Shown here: piece after piece, positions 19,620 through 29,100 of the stretch
Layout of the letters: every line of letters begins with the position of its first letter
How positions within the stretch are numbered: the first letter of the stretch is position 1
Assembly: GCF_001659785.1 (NCBI RefSeq)
Contig: NZ_CP015961.1
Coordinates: 1,302,001 to 1,366,000, forward strand
Origin: Dietzia timorensis
GTDB taxonomy: Bacteria; Actinomycetota; Actinomycetes; Mycobacteriales; Mycobacteriaceae
Direction: 5' to 3'
DNA: 64,000 nt
Made by a program: the position numbers and the translations under genes
Notes under the pieces: generated by a model
Told to the model about the DNA's origin: nothing
The model's database searches: none
The model's input: the letters and a program-made list of their open reading frames with translations, nothing else

Positions 19620-20462
19620 CGGGAATTTCACGATCGTCGAATCCCGCGCTGCGAGGCATGCATCTTCTTCCCAGGAACTCGAGCATGCGGCGAAAACGCA
19701 CGGTGTCGCTGGATCGCAGGCTACGGCAAACGGCATTCCAAAATCGGAGGTAGTCCACGTCTTTGTCACCTCGCCCTGGGGCGAGACGCGAACGATCTCG
19801 GAGGCGAAAGGCATTGCGACGAGCAGTCCGCCGCCGGGGAGCAACGCAATCCCGTCGGGCATCCGGGCCCCCTCGAATTCGGCGAATATCCGCCGATTGC
19901 CCAAATCGCCAGCCGGGCCGATATCAAAGGCCGAGATTCGGGGCGGCGTGGAACGAGTCTCGGCGACGAGCAGTGTTCGCTCGTCGTCCGTCATGCTCAT
20001 CCCGTTGGCAAAGTGGAGATCTTCGGCAACCGCTCGAACGCTCCCATCGGCGGAGACGTGAGCCAGCTTCGCCGGATGCGGCGCATCGGGTGGAACGGAG
20101 TCATCTCCGTAATTGCCGACATAAAAACCGCCGGAAGGTGCAGACGTCATGTCATTGACGTGCCACTCGGCTATCGCAGAGAGATCTGCGTGCGGGAGCA
20201 CGGTTCCATCCGGTGTGATCTCGACGATGGTACGCGTTTCTTGCTGGGTGACGAACGCGCGTCCGCCACCGGCCAGCACGATCCCGGATGGGCGGTCGCT
20301 CGTTTCGACGGCGCGAATCACTTTTCCGTTCGATGCGTCGACCGTATAGACCTTGCGGTCGTACATGTCGGAAAACCAGAGCCGACCATCGAGGAATCTG
20401 AGTCCTTCGGCGAACGCCAGGCCGGTTACAAGTTTTTCCATGTCGTTGTCGTCAATCCGCAC
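19611..20462 (-). CDS. SMP-30/gluconolactonase-like beta-propeller protein
   Basis: This 283-aa protein has the SMP-30/LRE family pattern: an N-terminal EGLRFLDGRLWFSDM blade, GGRAFVTQQETRTIVEI, the metal-binding Asn in HVNDMTSAPSGGFYVGNYG, FANGMSMTDDERTLLVAE and GARMPDGIALLPGGGLLVA. Members hydrolyse sugar lactones or related esters using a divalent metal. I take the GTG at 20462: TAGATT lies 6 nt before it on this strand, giving a leaderless mRNA. The ATG seven codons later lacks a ribosome site. No sugar-catabolism partner lies nearby. Confidence 0.82.
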   Translation of the reverse strand: MRIDDNDMEKLVTGLAFAEGLRFLDGRLWFSDMYDRKVYTVDASNGKVIRAVETSDRPSGIVLAGGGRAFVTQQETRTIVEITPDGTVLPHADLSAIAEWHVNDMTSAPSGGFYVGNYGDDSVPPDAPHPAKLAHVSADGSVRAVAEDLHFANGMSMTDDERTLLVAETRSTPPRISAFDIGPAGDLGNRRIFAEFEGARMPDGIALLPGGGLLVAMPFASEIVRVSPQGEVTKTWTTSDFGMPFAVACDPATPCVFAACSSSWEEDACLAARDSTIVKFPLR

Positions 20463-20490
20463 GAGCTCAATCTAGCCCTGGCTGGTGCGG

Positions 20491-21108
20491 TCACGCTTCC
20501 GAATCGACGGACGCAGCCCCGACCCGCGAGCGGTGGAGGTCGGGCGCGGAGCGCAGGAGCGCGACGAAAGAAGCTCCGTAGGTGAGGGTGATTGCCGACA
20601 TCGCCAGCCCGACCCATCCGTGAACCACGGCGGGGGAGGCATCGCGGAGGACCGCGACGATCGCTGCCACGCCGATGGCGACGCCCGCCGCCGTCATCCA
20701 CAAATGCAGTACGTTCCGGGTTGCCGGGCTGAACCAGAAGATCGCGAAGTGGGCGCCGACGATGAGCGCGATGACCGGTTGGATGAGGTCGACGTCGACG
20801 TGGCGGAGGATCTGGACCGCGACGATGATCGCCACGAACTCGACTAACAGGGCAAAGTTGAGCAGGCGTAAGCGTGGGCTGCCGTCTTGGGAGGGTGTGT
20901 GAACGTCCGACTCGCTGCCTGAGCCCCGGCCGCGAGGGGCGAAACCGCGCCGAAAGAGTACGACCGCGGCGAGTAGTAGAGCGACGCCGGCGGCAAAGAA
21001 GATCGCGCCGATGGCCGTGAGGGCGCCGACTCCCGCGCCGAATGCCCACGATGTCCAGAAGAGCGTAAACACGCCCATCAGAACGATGCCGATCCACCGC
21101 ATGTCCAT
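20491..21108 (-). CDS. Hypothetical six-TM membrane protein
   Basis: This 205-aa protein of no recognised family has about six hydrophobic helices: two near the N-terminus (IGIVLMGVFTLFWTSWAFG, GAIFFAAGVALLLAAVVLF), a polar loop of about 30 residues, then LNFALLVEFVAIIVAVQIL, PVIALIVGAHFAIFWF, GVAIGVAAIVAVL and a last one near SAITLTYGASFVALL. The start is uncertain: ATG at 21108 or 21102 is likelier than the far upstream frame. The gene lies in tandem with the SMP-30 gene, 28 bp upstream of it, so the two may share transcripts in part. Confidence 0.65.
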   Translation of the reverse strand: MDMRWIGIVLMGVFTLFWTSWAFGAGVGALTAIGAIFFAAGVALLLAAVVLFRRGFAPRGRGSGSESDVHTPSQDGSPRLRLLNFALLVEFVAIIVAVQILRHVDVDLIQPVIALIVGAHFAIFWFSPATRNVLHLWMTAAGVAIGVAAIVAVLRDASPAVVHGWVGLAMSAITLTYGASFVALLRSAPDLHRSRVGAASVDSEA

Positions 21109-21230
21109 ATCGTGATCCGTTCGCCGGTGTCGAGGGAGCCGGCGTCTGCCCGGCACGCGAGGACTACCCTCGGTAAAAGTTGTCTGGACTAATCATCTCA
21201 GAATCGACGAGCGTCGTTACCGAATCGCGG

Positions 21231-22109
21231 CTACAACGCGGTGTCGACGAGCGCGAGAACCTCGCTACAGTCGCCGTCGATGGTGAGCGTCGCAAGGCCG
21301 TGGGCGCGCGTGGTCCCCCGATTGACGACGGCCACTGGCCGGCCCGAGCCTGTCGCCTGTCGGATGAATTGGTAGCCGGACTGCACGGTGAGCGAGGTGC
21401 CGACGGCGAGAACGAGATCGGCGCCGTCAACAAGCGCACGCGCGGCGGCCACCCGGGGGCGCGGCACGTTCTCCCCGAAATAGACGATGGCCGGCTTGAG
21501 GATCCCGCCGCAGGCCGGGCAGTCCGGAAACGCGAAGCCGGCAGTGTCGCCGACGAGCGCGTCGGCATCGGGGGCGACCTCTATCGCGCCGCGGGACGCC
21601 ACGCGCTCACGAAATCTGGGATTGAGTGCGGACAACCGGTCGTCGAACGCCCAACGATTGATGGTGTAGGTGCACGAGATGCACGCGACCGAACCGTAAT
21701 TTCCGTGCAAGTCGATGACGTTTCTGCTGCCCGCCTTGAGGTGCAGCATGTCGACGTTCTGGGTGATCACCCCGACGACGCGCCCCGCGCGCTCCCATTC
21801 GGCGAGAATCTCGTGGGTGCGATTGGGTTCGGCACGTTCCATGTGTCGCCACCCGACGTGATTGCGCGCCCAGTAGCGCTGCCGAAACTCGGGGTCGGAG
21901 ACGAACTGCCCGTACGTCATCGGCGTGCGCTGCGGGGACTGCGGTCCGCGGTAATCGGGGATCCCGGAGCCGGTGGACACTCCGGCTCCCGTGAGCACCA
22001 CGGCGCGACGCCCACGCATCAGATCGGCGAGGCCGGCAGCGCGCTCGGCGAGATCGGCGTCCGGCTCGGTGGGTTCCGCCGGTGCCCACGCCACGGGCCG
22101 CGTTCGCAT
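21231..22109 (-). CDS. NAD-dependent protein deacylase (sirtuin)
   Basis: This 292-aa Sir2 protein removes acyl groups from lysines using NAD+. Visible features are the NAD-binding motifs GAGVSTGSGIPDYRG and TQNVDMLHLKAGS, the catalytic His in LHGNYGS, a zinc site formed by CISC and CPAC, then KPAIVYFGENVP, VGTSLTVQSGYQ and VVNRG. The order fits SirTM/class II-like bacterial sirtuins rather than CobB with Tyr/Arg desuccinylase residues; that subtype call is tentative. The ATG at 22109 has AAGGGG upstream. It is divergent from the FAD dehydrogenase across a region carrying a perfect inverted repeat. Confidence 0.92.
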   Translation of the reverse strand: MRTRPVAWAPAEPTEPDADLAERAAGLADLMRGRRAVVLTGAGVSTGSGIPDYRGPQSPQRTPMTYGQFVSDPEFRQRYWARNHVGWRHMERAEPNRTHEILAEWERAGRVVGVITQNVDMLHLKAGSRNVIDLHGNYGSVACISCTYTINRWAFDDRLSALNPRFRERVASRGAIEVAPDADALVGDTAGFAFPDCPACGGILKPAIVYFGENVPRPRVAAARALVDGADLVLAVGTSLTVQSGYQFIRQATGSGRPVAVVNRGTTRAHGLATLTIDGDCSEVLALVDTAL

Positions 22110-22151
22110 CCTCGTGCCCCTTTTTGGTCGATACCTGCTCCGATTGCGCTT

Positions 22152-22170
22152 CCAGGTTGCCAGAACCTGG
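22152..22170. repeat. Perfect 7-5-7 inverted repeat, candidate operator
   Basis: CCAGGTT, a 5-bp spacer, and AACCTGG lie centrally in the 114-bp gap between the divergent sirtuin and FAD dehydrogenase starts. A dimeric repressor could control both genes from here. The binding protein is unknown. Confidence 0.55.
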
Positions 22171-22223
22171 TGGCCACGCACGATTTGCTGAAAAAACGGG
22201 GGCGAGCACGGAACAATAGAGCC

Positions 22224-24086
22224 ATGAGTGAAAAATCTGCAGACCGACAGTCACCGCGCCAAGCTGAGAACAAACGAATCTTCGACGAGTTCATCGATGA
22301 GCGCATCAGCTCGCCGAACTATCCTGATTACGTAAAGGACACCTCGACGACGGCGGCCAATGCCGGTCCACTTCCCGCGCCGACAAGCGATTTCGTGCCC
22401 GACGTGATCGTCGTCGGAGCGGGACTCGCAGGTCTTGTCGCAACATATGAGGCGACGCAGGCGGGCCGCAAGGTTCTCGTCCTCGACCAGGAGAACGAGG
22501 CCAGCCTCGGCGGGCAGGCGTACTGGTCGCTAGGCGGACTGTTCCTGGTCGATACCCCGGAGCAGCGCCGAATCGGCATCAAGGACAGTTTCGATCTCGC
22601 CTGGCGCGATTGGCAGGGGTCCGCCGCATTCGACCGCCCCGAGGACGAATGGCCGCGCCGCTGGGCTCGTGAATACGTTGCCTTCGCCGCCGGCGAGAAG
22701 CGCGATTATCTCCACAAGCTCGGTCTGCGATTCGTTCCGACGGTCGGCTGGGCCGAGCGGGGCGGCGGAGACGTCGCCGGGCACGGTAACTCCGTGCCCC
22801 GTTTCCACGTGTCCAAGGGGACCGGTACCGATGTCGTGCGGGTCTTCGAGGAGCCGATCCGTGATGCGGCCCTTCGCGGGCTGGTCAAGTTCGGGTTCCG
22901 GCACAAAGTCGATCAGATATTGCTGGATGACGGCGCCGTTGCCGGTGTTTCGGGGACGATCCTGGAGCCCAGCGACGAACTCGACCGTTCGGTCGCCTCC
23001 TCGCGCACCGAGGTCGGGTCCTTCGAGTTCCGCGCGAGGGCCGTGCTCGTGTCCGCCGGCGGTGTCGGCGGCAATCCGGACAAGGTGGCCGAATTGTGGC
23101 CGACCGAGCGGCTGGGGCCGGCACCGAAGCGCCTTATCTGCGGCGTGCCCGAGCACGTCGCCGGCAGGATGATCGACATCGCCCGTTCGGACGCGGGAGC
23201 ACATGCCATCAACCGCGACCGCATGTGGCACTACACCGAGGGGATCCGGAACTTCGCGCCGATCTGGCCGCGACACGCCATCCGAATCATCCCCGGACCG
23301 TCCACGCTGTGGCTCGATGCCAATGGAGACCGGATCCCGATTCCATTGTTCCCCGGGTTCCACACCATGGCCTCCACGAAGGCGATCATCGACTCCGGCT
23401 TCCACTATTCGTGGTTCGTGCTCGACGAGTCCATCGCGGCGAAGGAGTTCGTCCTTTCCGGATCCGAACAGAACCCGGACATCACCTCGAAGAAGCTGTC
23501 CAAGATGGTCGGAAGGATGATCGAGGGGATGCCCGAAGGGGTGCGTGCCTTCAAGGACAATGGCGCGGACTGGGTCACCGCGGACACGATCGAGGACCTC
23601 GTGACAGGGATGAACGAGCTACTCGAACCGGGCGAGCCCGAGCTCGACGTGGAGAAGGTGCGCGAGTTCGTCGTGGCCATGGATGGGCAGATGGACAATC
23701 CGTTCGCCAAGGACGCCCAGGTCCAGGCGATCCACAACTCCCGGCGCGTGCTCACCGACCGACTTGCGCGTATCGCCAAGCCGCACAAGATGCTCAAGGA
23801 AGGCGGCCCTGGCACGCATTCGTGGGCCGGCGACGGTGGACCGCTCATCGCCGTGAAGATCCACCTGATGACGCGTAAGACCCTCGGTGGGCTCGAGACC
23901 GATTTGGATTCGCGCTGCCTCGCTGAAGGGGGAGACCCGATTCCCGGGCTGTACGCGGCGGGGGAGGCCGCCGGGTTCGGTGGCGGCGGAGTGCATGGCT
24001 ACAACTCACTCGAGGGAACTTTCCTGGGTGGCTGTATATTCTCCGGGCTTCGCGCCGGGCGCGCGATGGCGGACTTCGTCGACTGA
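22224..24086 (+). CDS. FAD-binding dehydrogenase (KstD/fumarate-reductase flavoprotein-like)
   Basis: This 620-aa flavoprotein resembles the actinobacterial FAD-binding dehydrogenases related to 3-ketosteroid dehydrogenase. The dinucleotide-binding motif VIVVGAGLAGLVATYEA lies near residue 65, followed by ENEASLGGQAYWSLGGLF, a middle substrate domain, and the C-terminal FAD motif GLYAAGEAAGFGGGGVHGYN near residue 580. The substrate is not evident. ATG at 22224; the ribosome site is weak. The reading frame stays open far upstream antisense to the sirtuin, which I regard as chance in GC-rich DNA. Confidence 0.85.
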   Translation: MSEKSADRQSPRQAENKRIFDEFIDERISSPNYPDYVKDTSTTAANAGPLPAPTSDFVPDVIVVGAGLAGLVATYEATQAGRKVLVLDQENEASLGGQAYWSLGGLFLVDTPEQRRIGIKDSFDLAWRDWQGSAAFDRPEDEWPRRWAREYVAFAAGEKRDYLHKLGLRFVPTVGWAERGGGDVAGHGNSVPRFHVSKGTGTDVVRVFEEPIRDAALRGLVKFGFRHKVDQILLDDGAVAGVSGTILEPSDELDRSVASSRTEVGSFEFRARAVLVSAGGVGGNPDKVAELWPTERLGPAPKRLICGVPEHVAGRMIDIARSDAGAHAINRDRMWHYTEGIRNFAPIWPRHAIRIIPGPSTLWLDANGDRIPIPLFPGFHTMASTKAIIDSGFHYSWFVLDESIAAKEFVLSGSEQNPDITSKKLSKMVGRMIEGMPEGVRAFKDNGADWVTADTIEDLVTGMNELLEPGEPELDVEKVREFVVAMDGQMDNPFAKDAQVQAIHNSRRVLTDRLARIAKPHKMLKEGGPGTHSWAGDGGPLIAVKIHLMTRKTLGGLETDLDSRCLAEGGDPIPGLYAAGEAAGFGGGGVHGYNSLEGTFLGGCIFSGLRAGRAMADFVD

Positions 24087-24139
24087 CCGCGCAGCGCGCG
24101 CACGGAGCGCGGAAATAGTGCCGCGCGGCGGGCGGAACG

Positions 24140-24155
24140 TAGGATGGCAACCATG
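24140..24155 (+). promoter_or_regulatory. Putative -10 box and leaderless start of proA
   Basis: TAGGAT, 7 nt, then ATG, with no Shine-Dalgarno. This explains why proA, although cut off from proB by the accessory genes, can be expressed independently. Confidence 0.6.
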
Positions 24156-25457
24156 ACCGCGACTGATGCCAGAACTTCGAAGAACTCGGACCAGGGTTCT
24201 CCCGATTCGGGAGCCGTCGAGGATCTTCGGGAGGTAGTACATGCCGCCGCCCGCAACGCGCGAGCCGCTGGGAAGACGTTGACCCTCGCCTCGACCGAGG
24301 AACGCAACTCGGTACTCAACGCGGCCGCGGATGCACTCGAGGCGGCCGAGGCGGGCATTCTCGCGGCCAACGCCGACGATATCGACGAGCAGCGTTCCGA
24401 GGGCGCCCCAGAGTCGATGCTCGACCGGCTGCGGCTCACCGCTGATCGCATCGTCGGGATCGCCGGAGGGTTGCGACAGGTCGCAGGATTGCCGGACCCT
24501 CTGGGACAGGTCGTTCGCGGCTCGAAGCTTCCCAATGGGATGAAGCTCGAGCAGGTGCGAGTCCCGCTGGGCGTTGTCGGAATGATCTACGAGGGACGCC
24601 CGAACGTCACCGTCGACGCCTTCGGACTCGCCTTCAAATCGGGAAACGCGGCGCTTCTGCGGGGCTCGCGCTCGGCCCGCCACTCCAATGAAGCGCTCGT
24701 CGCGGTGCTGCGCGGCGTGCTCAGCGAATTCGGCTACGACGCCAACCTCGTTCAGCTCCTGCCCAGCGAATCACGCGAATCGGTGACCCATTTGATCCAG
24801 GCTCGCGGCCTCGTGGATGTGGTCATCCCGCGCGGCGGCGCCGGACTGATCAAGGCTGTCGTCGAGAACGCGAAGGTCCCGGCCATCGAAACGGGCACGG
24901 GCAATTGCCATCACTACATTCATCGCGATGCCGACATCGACGAGGCGATCATGCTCGTCGCCAACGGCAAGACTCGTCGCTGCAGCGTGTGCAATTCCAC
25001 GGAGACGGTTCTGCTCGATTCCGGGCTCGGCGAGGACGCCATCAACAAGGTGGCCGAGGGACTCGTAGCCAAAGGGATCACCTTGCATGGTGACCGCCCC
25101 GGGATGATCGAGCCGACCGAAGCGGATTGGGCCGAGGAGTACCTGTCCAATGACCTGGCCTTCGCAGTCGTCGATGGCCTGGAAGGGGCGGTCGCGCACA
25201 TCGACCGTTGGTCGACCGGCCACACTGAAGCCATCTCGACCACGAACGTCAACGTCGCCCAGGACTTTGCCGCGCTTGTCGACTCGGCTGCCGTGATGAT
25301 CAACGCCTCGACCGCGTGGACCGACGGCGAGCAATTCGGTTTCGGCGCCGAGATCGGCATCTCGACGCAGAAGCTACACGCTCGCGGCCCCATGGGGTTG
25401 CAAGAGCTCACGAGTACCAAGTGGATCGCCACCGGCCGCGGACACGCGCGTCCCTGA
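24153..25457 (+). CDS. proA: Glutamate-5-semialdehyde dehydrogenase
   Basis: ProA reduces gamma-glutamyl phosphate with NADPH to glutamate semialdehyde, following ProB in proline synthesis. The 434-aa product has the aldehyde dehydrogenase fold. Seen are [17 protein letters not shown], the nucleotide-binding segment [23 protein letters not shown], the catalytic Cys region [14 protein letters not shown], and [10 protein letters not shown] take the second ATG, at 24153, because TAGGAT at 24140-24145 is 7 nt before it, indicating a leaderless mRNA; the ATG at 24144 overlaps that box. It begins the transcription unit running to moxR. Confidence 0.96.
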   Translation: MTATDARTSKNSDQGSPDSGAVEDLREVVHAAARNARAAGKTLTLASTEERNSVLNAAADALEAAEAGILAANADDIDEQRSEGAPESMLDRLRLTADRIVGIAGGLRQVAGLPDPLGQVVRGSKLPNGMKLEQVRVPLGVVGMIYEGRPNVTVDAFGLAFKSGNAALLRGSRSARHSNEALVAVLRGVLSEFGYDANLVQLLPSESRESVTHLIQARGLVDVVIPRGGAGLIKAVVENAKVPAIETGTGNCHHYIHRDADIDEAIMLVANGKTRRCSVCNSTETVLLDSGLGEDAINKVAEGLVAKGITLHGDRPGMIEPTEADWAEEYLSNDLAFAVVDGLEGAVAHIDRWSTGHTEAISTTNVNVAQDFAALVDSAAVMINASTAWTDGEQFGFGAEIGISTQKLHARGPMGLQELTSTKWIATGRGHARP

Positions 25458-25497
25458 GCGGCCCGCGAATTCCATTTTTCGAACGGAGAAACACCCT

Positions 25498-26379
25498 ATG
25501 GACCGCGCTCGCCGCGAACACGCCGCCCTGTTCTCGAGCATCGACGACGTCATCCAGAAGCTTGAAACCCACGGATATCTCGCCGACCGCGCCACCGCGA
25601 CGGTGGTATACCTGGCCGATCAGCTGGGTAAGCCGCTGCTCATCGAAGGCCCTGCCGGTGTCGGCAAGACCGAGCTGTCCCGAGCCGTAGCCGCGGCGAA
25701 CGAGGCCGAGCTGGTGCGACTGCAGTGCTACGAGGGCGTCGACGAGGCCCGTGCACTTTACGAATGGAACCACGCCAAGCAGATCCTGCGAATCCAGGCA
25801 GGTCAGGGTGAGGGCTGGGACGCGACACGCGACTCGGTGTTCAGCGAGGAATTCCTGTTGTCCCGTCCGCTGCTCACCGCGATCCGGCGCGACGACCCTA
25901 CGGTGCTGCTCATCGACGAGGTGGACAAGGCCGATGTCGAGATCGAGGGGCTGCTGCTGGAGGTTCTTTCCGATTTCGCGGTGACGATCCCCGAACTGGG
26001 AACGATCAACGCGACGCGGCGACCCTTCACGGTATTGACCTCGAACGCGGCCCGCGAGCTTTCCGAGGCGCTCAAACGCCGCTGCCTCTACCTGCACCTG
26101 GATTTCCCAACGCCCGAGCGTGAGCGCAAGATCCTCGCCGCCCGCGTGCCCGAGCTCGACGACCGACTTGCCGAACAGGTGGTGCGGGCCGTCGGGTTGT
26201 TGCGTGCGATGGCGCTCAAGAAGGTGCCGTCGGTCGCCGAGACGATCGACTGGGCGCGCACGCTCGTTTCCCTCGGCCTCGACACTCTGGATGACGAGAC
26301 GGTGTCGCAGACGCTGGGCGTCGTTCTCAAGCACCACAGCGATCAGATTCGCGCGGCAGCGGAACTGCGGGTCAACTAG
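25498..26379 (+). CDS. MoxR-type AAA+ ATPase
   Basis: This 293-aa MoxR ATPase has Walker A GPAGVGKTELSRAVA near residue 50, Walker B VLLIDEVDKAD near 138, sensor 1 FTVLTSNAARELSEAL, and the lid domain with RERKILAARVPEL. MoxR proteins work with VWA-domain partners as chaperones that remodel or insert metal into client proteins. The partner is the next gene, 32 bp downstream. GGAGAAA precedes the ATG. The pair is conserved between proA and nadD in mycobacteria. The client is unknown. Confidence 0.92.
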   Translation: MDRARREHAALFSSIDDVIQKLETHGYLADRATATVVYLADQLGKPLLIEGPAGVGKTELSRAVAAANEAELVRLQCYEGVDEARALYEWNHAKQILRIQAGQGEGWDATRDSVFSEEFLLSRPLLTAIRRDDPTVLLIDEVDKADVEIEGLLLEVLSDFAVTIPELGTINATRRPFTVLTSNAARELSEALKRRCLYLHLDFPTPERERKILAARVPELDDRLAEQVVRAVGLLRAMALKKVPSVAETIDWARTLVSLGLDTLDDETVSQTLGVVLKHHSDQIRAAAELRVN

Positions 26380-26411
26380 GCGCCGCGGGCGTAGGAGCAC
26401 GAGGAGCAGCG

Positions 26412-27881
26412 ATGGCAGCGACCAGAACATCAGGGGGAGCGCGCGGGGAGATGCGTCCCGTGCCCGGTGGGCTCGCGGGGCATCTCGTCGATTTCGTCGA
26501 CGCTCTACGTGGAAAGGGCATTTCGGTCGGCCCGTCCGAAGCGGTCGACGCAGCCGAGGCGGTCGTGGTCCTCGATCTCATCGATCGTGAGGCTCTCCGG
26601 GAGGCGCTCGCCGCGACACTTATCCGCCGACCGACGCAACGCGACATCTTCGATCAGATGTTCAATCTGTGGTTTCCCGTCGCCCGGGGCTTCGGCGGTT
26701 CCGCCGAGGCCGACGACGCGATCACCATCGAGCTGCCCCTCGACGAGAACGGCAAGGTCGACCCAAGGGCACTTGAGGATCTCATCGTCGACCTCCTCGA
26801 ACAGGACACCCCGGAGGCGATGGCCCAAGCCCGCGCGCTCGCCGAACTCATGGTGGAGCAGATGGGGCGATACGAATCGACGCGCGGCCCGTCGTTCTCG
26901 ACGTATCAAACGCTCGGCAAGCTCGACGCGTCGACGATCATGCAGCGCATACTCGACGGGATGATCGGCGAGAACCCGGACGACCCGGACGGCAGCGGGC
27001 GGATCATGGAAAAAGCTGCGGCCGCGAACCTCGCGAATCAGAGGGTAAAGGGATTTTTCCAGCAGGTCGCCGACGAAGTACGCCGCCGTACGGCCGAGCA
27101 CTCCGGACGCGATCGCGTCGCTAACTTCGCGGTGGGGCCCTCGGCCGACCACGTGGACTTCCTTCGAGCCAACGACGCCGACCTGCAGAAGCTACGCACC
27201 CAGGTGGGGCCGCTGGCGAGACAGCTGGGCCATCGCCTGGCCGCCAGGCGCAAGCGAATTCGCCGAGGCGACATCGACATGCGGCGGACCATGCGTCAAT
27301 CGATGTCCACAGGCGGCGTGCCGATGGAGCTGGTGCTCCGCAAGCCGCGCAAGGCCAGGCCCGAACTCGTGGTGCTTTGCGACGTGTCGGGCTCGGTGTC
27401 GGGGTTCAGCCACTTCACACTGCAACTGGTGCACAGCCTGCGCGAACAATTCTCCCGCGTGCGGGTGTTCGCGTTCGTCGATACCGTCGACGAGGTCACC
27501 GACTTCTTCTCGACCGGCGATGACCTGGCCGCATCGATGGCGCGCATGGTGCGCGAGGCCGAGATCGTCACCTACGACGGACACTCCGACTACGGCTTCG
27601 CCTTCCGCGGGTTCGCGGAGAACTACGTGCACACGTTGTCCCCGTCGGGCTCAGTGCTTATCTTGGGCGACGGGCGAAACAACTACCGCGACCCGGCGCT
27701 CGGTTCCCTCGAGCTCATCACCGAACGCGCGCGGCACGTTCACTGGCTCAACCCCGAACCCAAGGAATACTGGGGCACATCGGACTCGGCGACACCGCAA
27801 TACTCCGAGTTCGTGCCGATGCACGAATGCCGCAACATCGCCCAGCTCGCCGCGGTCGTCTCGCAACTTCTGCCGGTATAA
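26412..27881 (+). CDS. VWA-domain protein (CoxE-like), MoxR partner
   Basis: This 489-aa protein has a CoxE/YehP-like helical N-terminal half and a C-terminal von Willebrand A domain with the metal-binding MIDAS motif [11 protein letters not shown] near residue 325, then [18 protein letters not shown] and [13 protein letters not shown], ending [11 protein letters not shown]. Such proteins present a divalent metal or clients to a MoxR ATPase; in carbon monoxide dehydrogenase systems CoxE/CoxD mature the active site, but no cox genes are here. GAGGAG precedes the ATG. It is coexpressed with the upstream MoxR gene. Confidence 0.9.
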   Translation: MAATRTSGGARGEMRPVPGGLAGHLVDFVDALRGKGISVGPSEAVDAAEAVVVLDLIDREALREALAATLIRRPTQRDIFDQMFNLWFPVARGFGGSAEADDAITIELPLDENGKVDPRALEDLIVDLLEQDTPEAMAQARALAELMVEQMGRYESTRGPSFSTYQTLGKLDASTIMQRILDGMIGENPDDPDGSGRIMEKAAAANLANQRVKGFFQQVADEVRRRTAEHSGRDRVANFAVGPSADHVDFLRANDADLQKLRTQVGPLARQLGHRLAARRKRIRRGDIDMRRTMRQSMSTGGVPMELVLRKPRKARPELVVLCDVSGSVSGFSHFTLQLVHSLREQFSRVRVFAFVDTVDEVTDFFSTGDDLAASMARMVREAEIVTYDGHSDYGFAFRGFAENYVHTLSPSGSVLILGDGRNNYRDPALGSLELITERARHVHWLNPEPKEYWGTSDSATPQYSEFVPMHECRNIAQLAAVVSQLLPV

Positions 27882-27909
27882 CACCCTGCGCCCCAAGGAC
27901 CCCTCGCCA

Positions 27910-28641
27910 ATGACCTCCAACGACCTCACTTCGCCTCGTCGCCGACGACTCGGCGTGATGGGCGGAACCTTCGACCCGATCCACCACGGCCACTTGGTCG
28001 CTGCGAGCGAGGTCGCGCACCGGTTCGAGTTGGACGAGGTGATCTTCGTGCCGACCGGGACCCCGTGGCAGAAGTCGAAGCGTTCGGTATCCCCGGCGGA
28101 GGACCGCTATCTCATGACGGTCATCGCCACGGCCTCCAACCCCCGCTTCTCGGTTTCCCGCGTCGATATCGAGCGAGACGGACCCACGTACACGACCGAT
28201 ACGTTGACCGATCTGGGCAGGCAGAACCAGAACGCGGACCTGTTCTTCATCACAGGCGCAGATGCGCTCGAGAAGATCTTCACGTGGCGGGGTTGGGAAG
28301 AACTATTCGATCTGGCAACCTTTGTCGGGGTGTCGCGTCCGGGATTCGAGCTCAGTGCGACACACCTGACCAACATCGATTCCGAACGTATTCACCTCAT
28401 AGAGATCCCTGCGCTTGCAATTTCCTCCACGGAGTGTCGCCGGCGCGCGGCCGGCGACGCGCCGGTCTGGTATCTCGTTCCCGACGGGGTCGTGCAATAC
28501 ATCTCCAAACGAAATCTCTATCGCGCGGATCAGACGACGAGAGCGGACGGCTCGTTTGCCGCCACCCCTCCGACGTCATCGGATAATGAGACAGAAACAC
28601 CACGGACCAACTCGCCGCACAACAGCACAGGAGACCACTAG
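27910..28641 (+). CDS. nadD: Nicotinate-nucleotide adenylyltransferase
   Basis: NadD makes deamido-NAD from nicotinate mononucleotide and ATP. The nucleotidyltransferase motif [12 protein letters not shown] is near residue 18 and ISSTECRRR near 185. The 243-aa length exceeds the usual ~210 because of a polar C-terminal tail of about 35 residues rich in Thr and Asn. AAGGA lies 12 nt before the ATG. The stop abuts the rsfS start, and nadD-rsfS-gpgP-degV form one tightly packed unit. Confidence 0.95.
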   Translation: MTSNDLTSPRRRRLGVMGGTFDPIHHGHLVAASEVAHRFELDEVIFVPTGTPWQKSKRSVSPAEDRYLMTVIATASNPRFSVSRVDIERDGPTYTTDTLTDLGRQNQNADLFFITGADALEKIFTWRGWEELFDLATFVGVSRPGFELSATHLTNIDSERIHLIEIPALAISSTECRRRAAGDAPVWYLVPDGVVQYISKRNLYRADQTTRADGSFAATPPTSSDNETETPRTNSPHNSTGDH

Positions 28642-29100
28642 ATGACAGCCACAGCAGAAGCAATCGCGCTGGCGACGAAGGCCGCGAAAGCTGCCGATGA
28701 GAAGCTGGCCACGGACGTCATGGTGATCGACGTCTCGGATCAGCTCGTGATCACCGATTGTTTCGTCATCGCGTCGGCGGACAACGAGCGACAGGTCACC
28801 TCGATCGTCGACGAGATCGAAGAAGAGCTGCGCGATGCCGGGCACAAGCCTGTGCGACGTGAGGGCACGAAGGAGGGACGCTGGTCCCTGCTGGACTACG
28901 GCGATGTGGTGATCCACATCCAGCATGCCGACGAGCGCGACTACTATGCGCTGGACCGGCTGTGGAAGGACTGCCCGATCGTCGATATCGAGGGCATCGC
29001 CTCCGCGGACCGGCCGGCGAGCTGGGACGGCATCTCCGCCGATCAGGATGCGGAACTACCGGCGGTCGAACCGAACCGTGACGCCGGCGGGCGGCAGTGA
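28642..29100 (+). CDS. rsfS: Ribosomal silencing factor RsfS
   Basis: RsfS binds L14 and blocks joining of ribosomal subunits when nutrients fall. The 152-aa protein has the family run VMVIDVSDQLVITDCFVIAS, RREGTKEGRWSLLDYGDVVI and HADERDYYALDRLWKDCP, then a 35-residue polar tail. The ATG follows the nadD stop directly, with GGAG about 8 nt upstream, inside the nadD end. The stop overlaps the start of the phosphatase gene (GTGA). Confidence 0.96.
   Translation: MTATAEAIALATKAAKAADEKLATDVMVIDVSDQLVITDCFVIASADNERQVTSIVDEIEEELRDAGHKPVRREGTKEGRWSLLDYGDVVIHIQHADERDYYALDRLWKDCPIVDIEGIASADRPASWDGISADQDAELPAVEPNRDAGGRQ

Noticed and set aside
21180-22223. In-frame extension of the FAD dehydrogenase across the sirtuin gene
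   Set aside because: The extra residues have no family similarity, while the sirtuin on the opposite strand has all its motifs.
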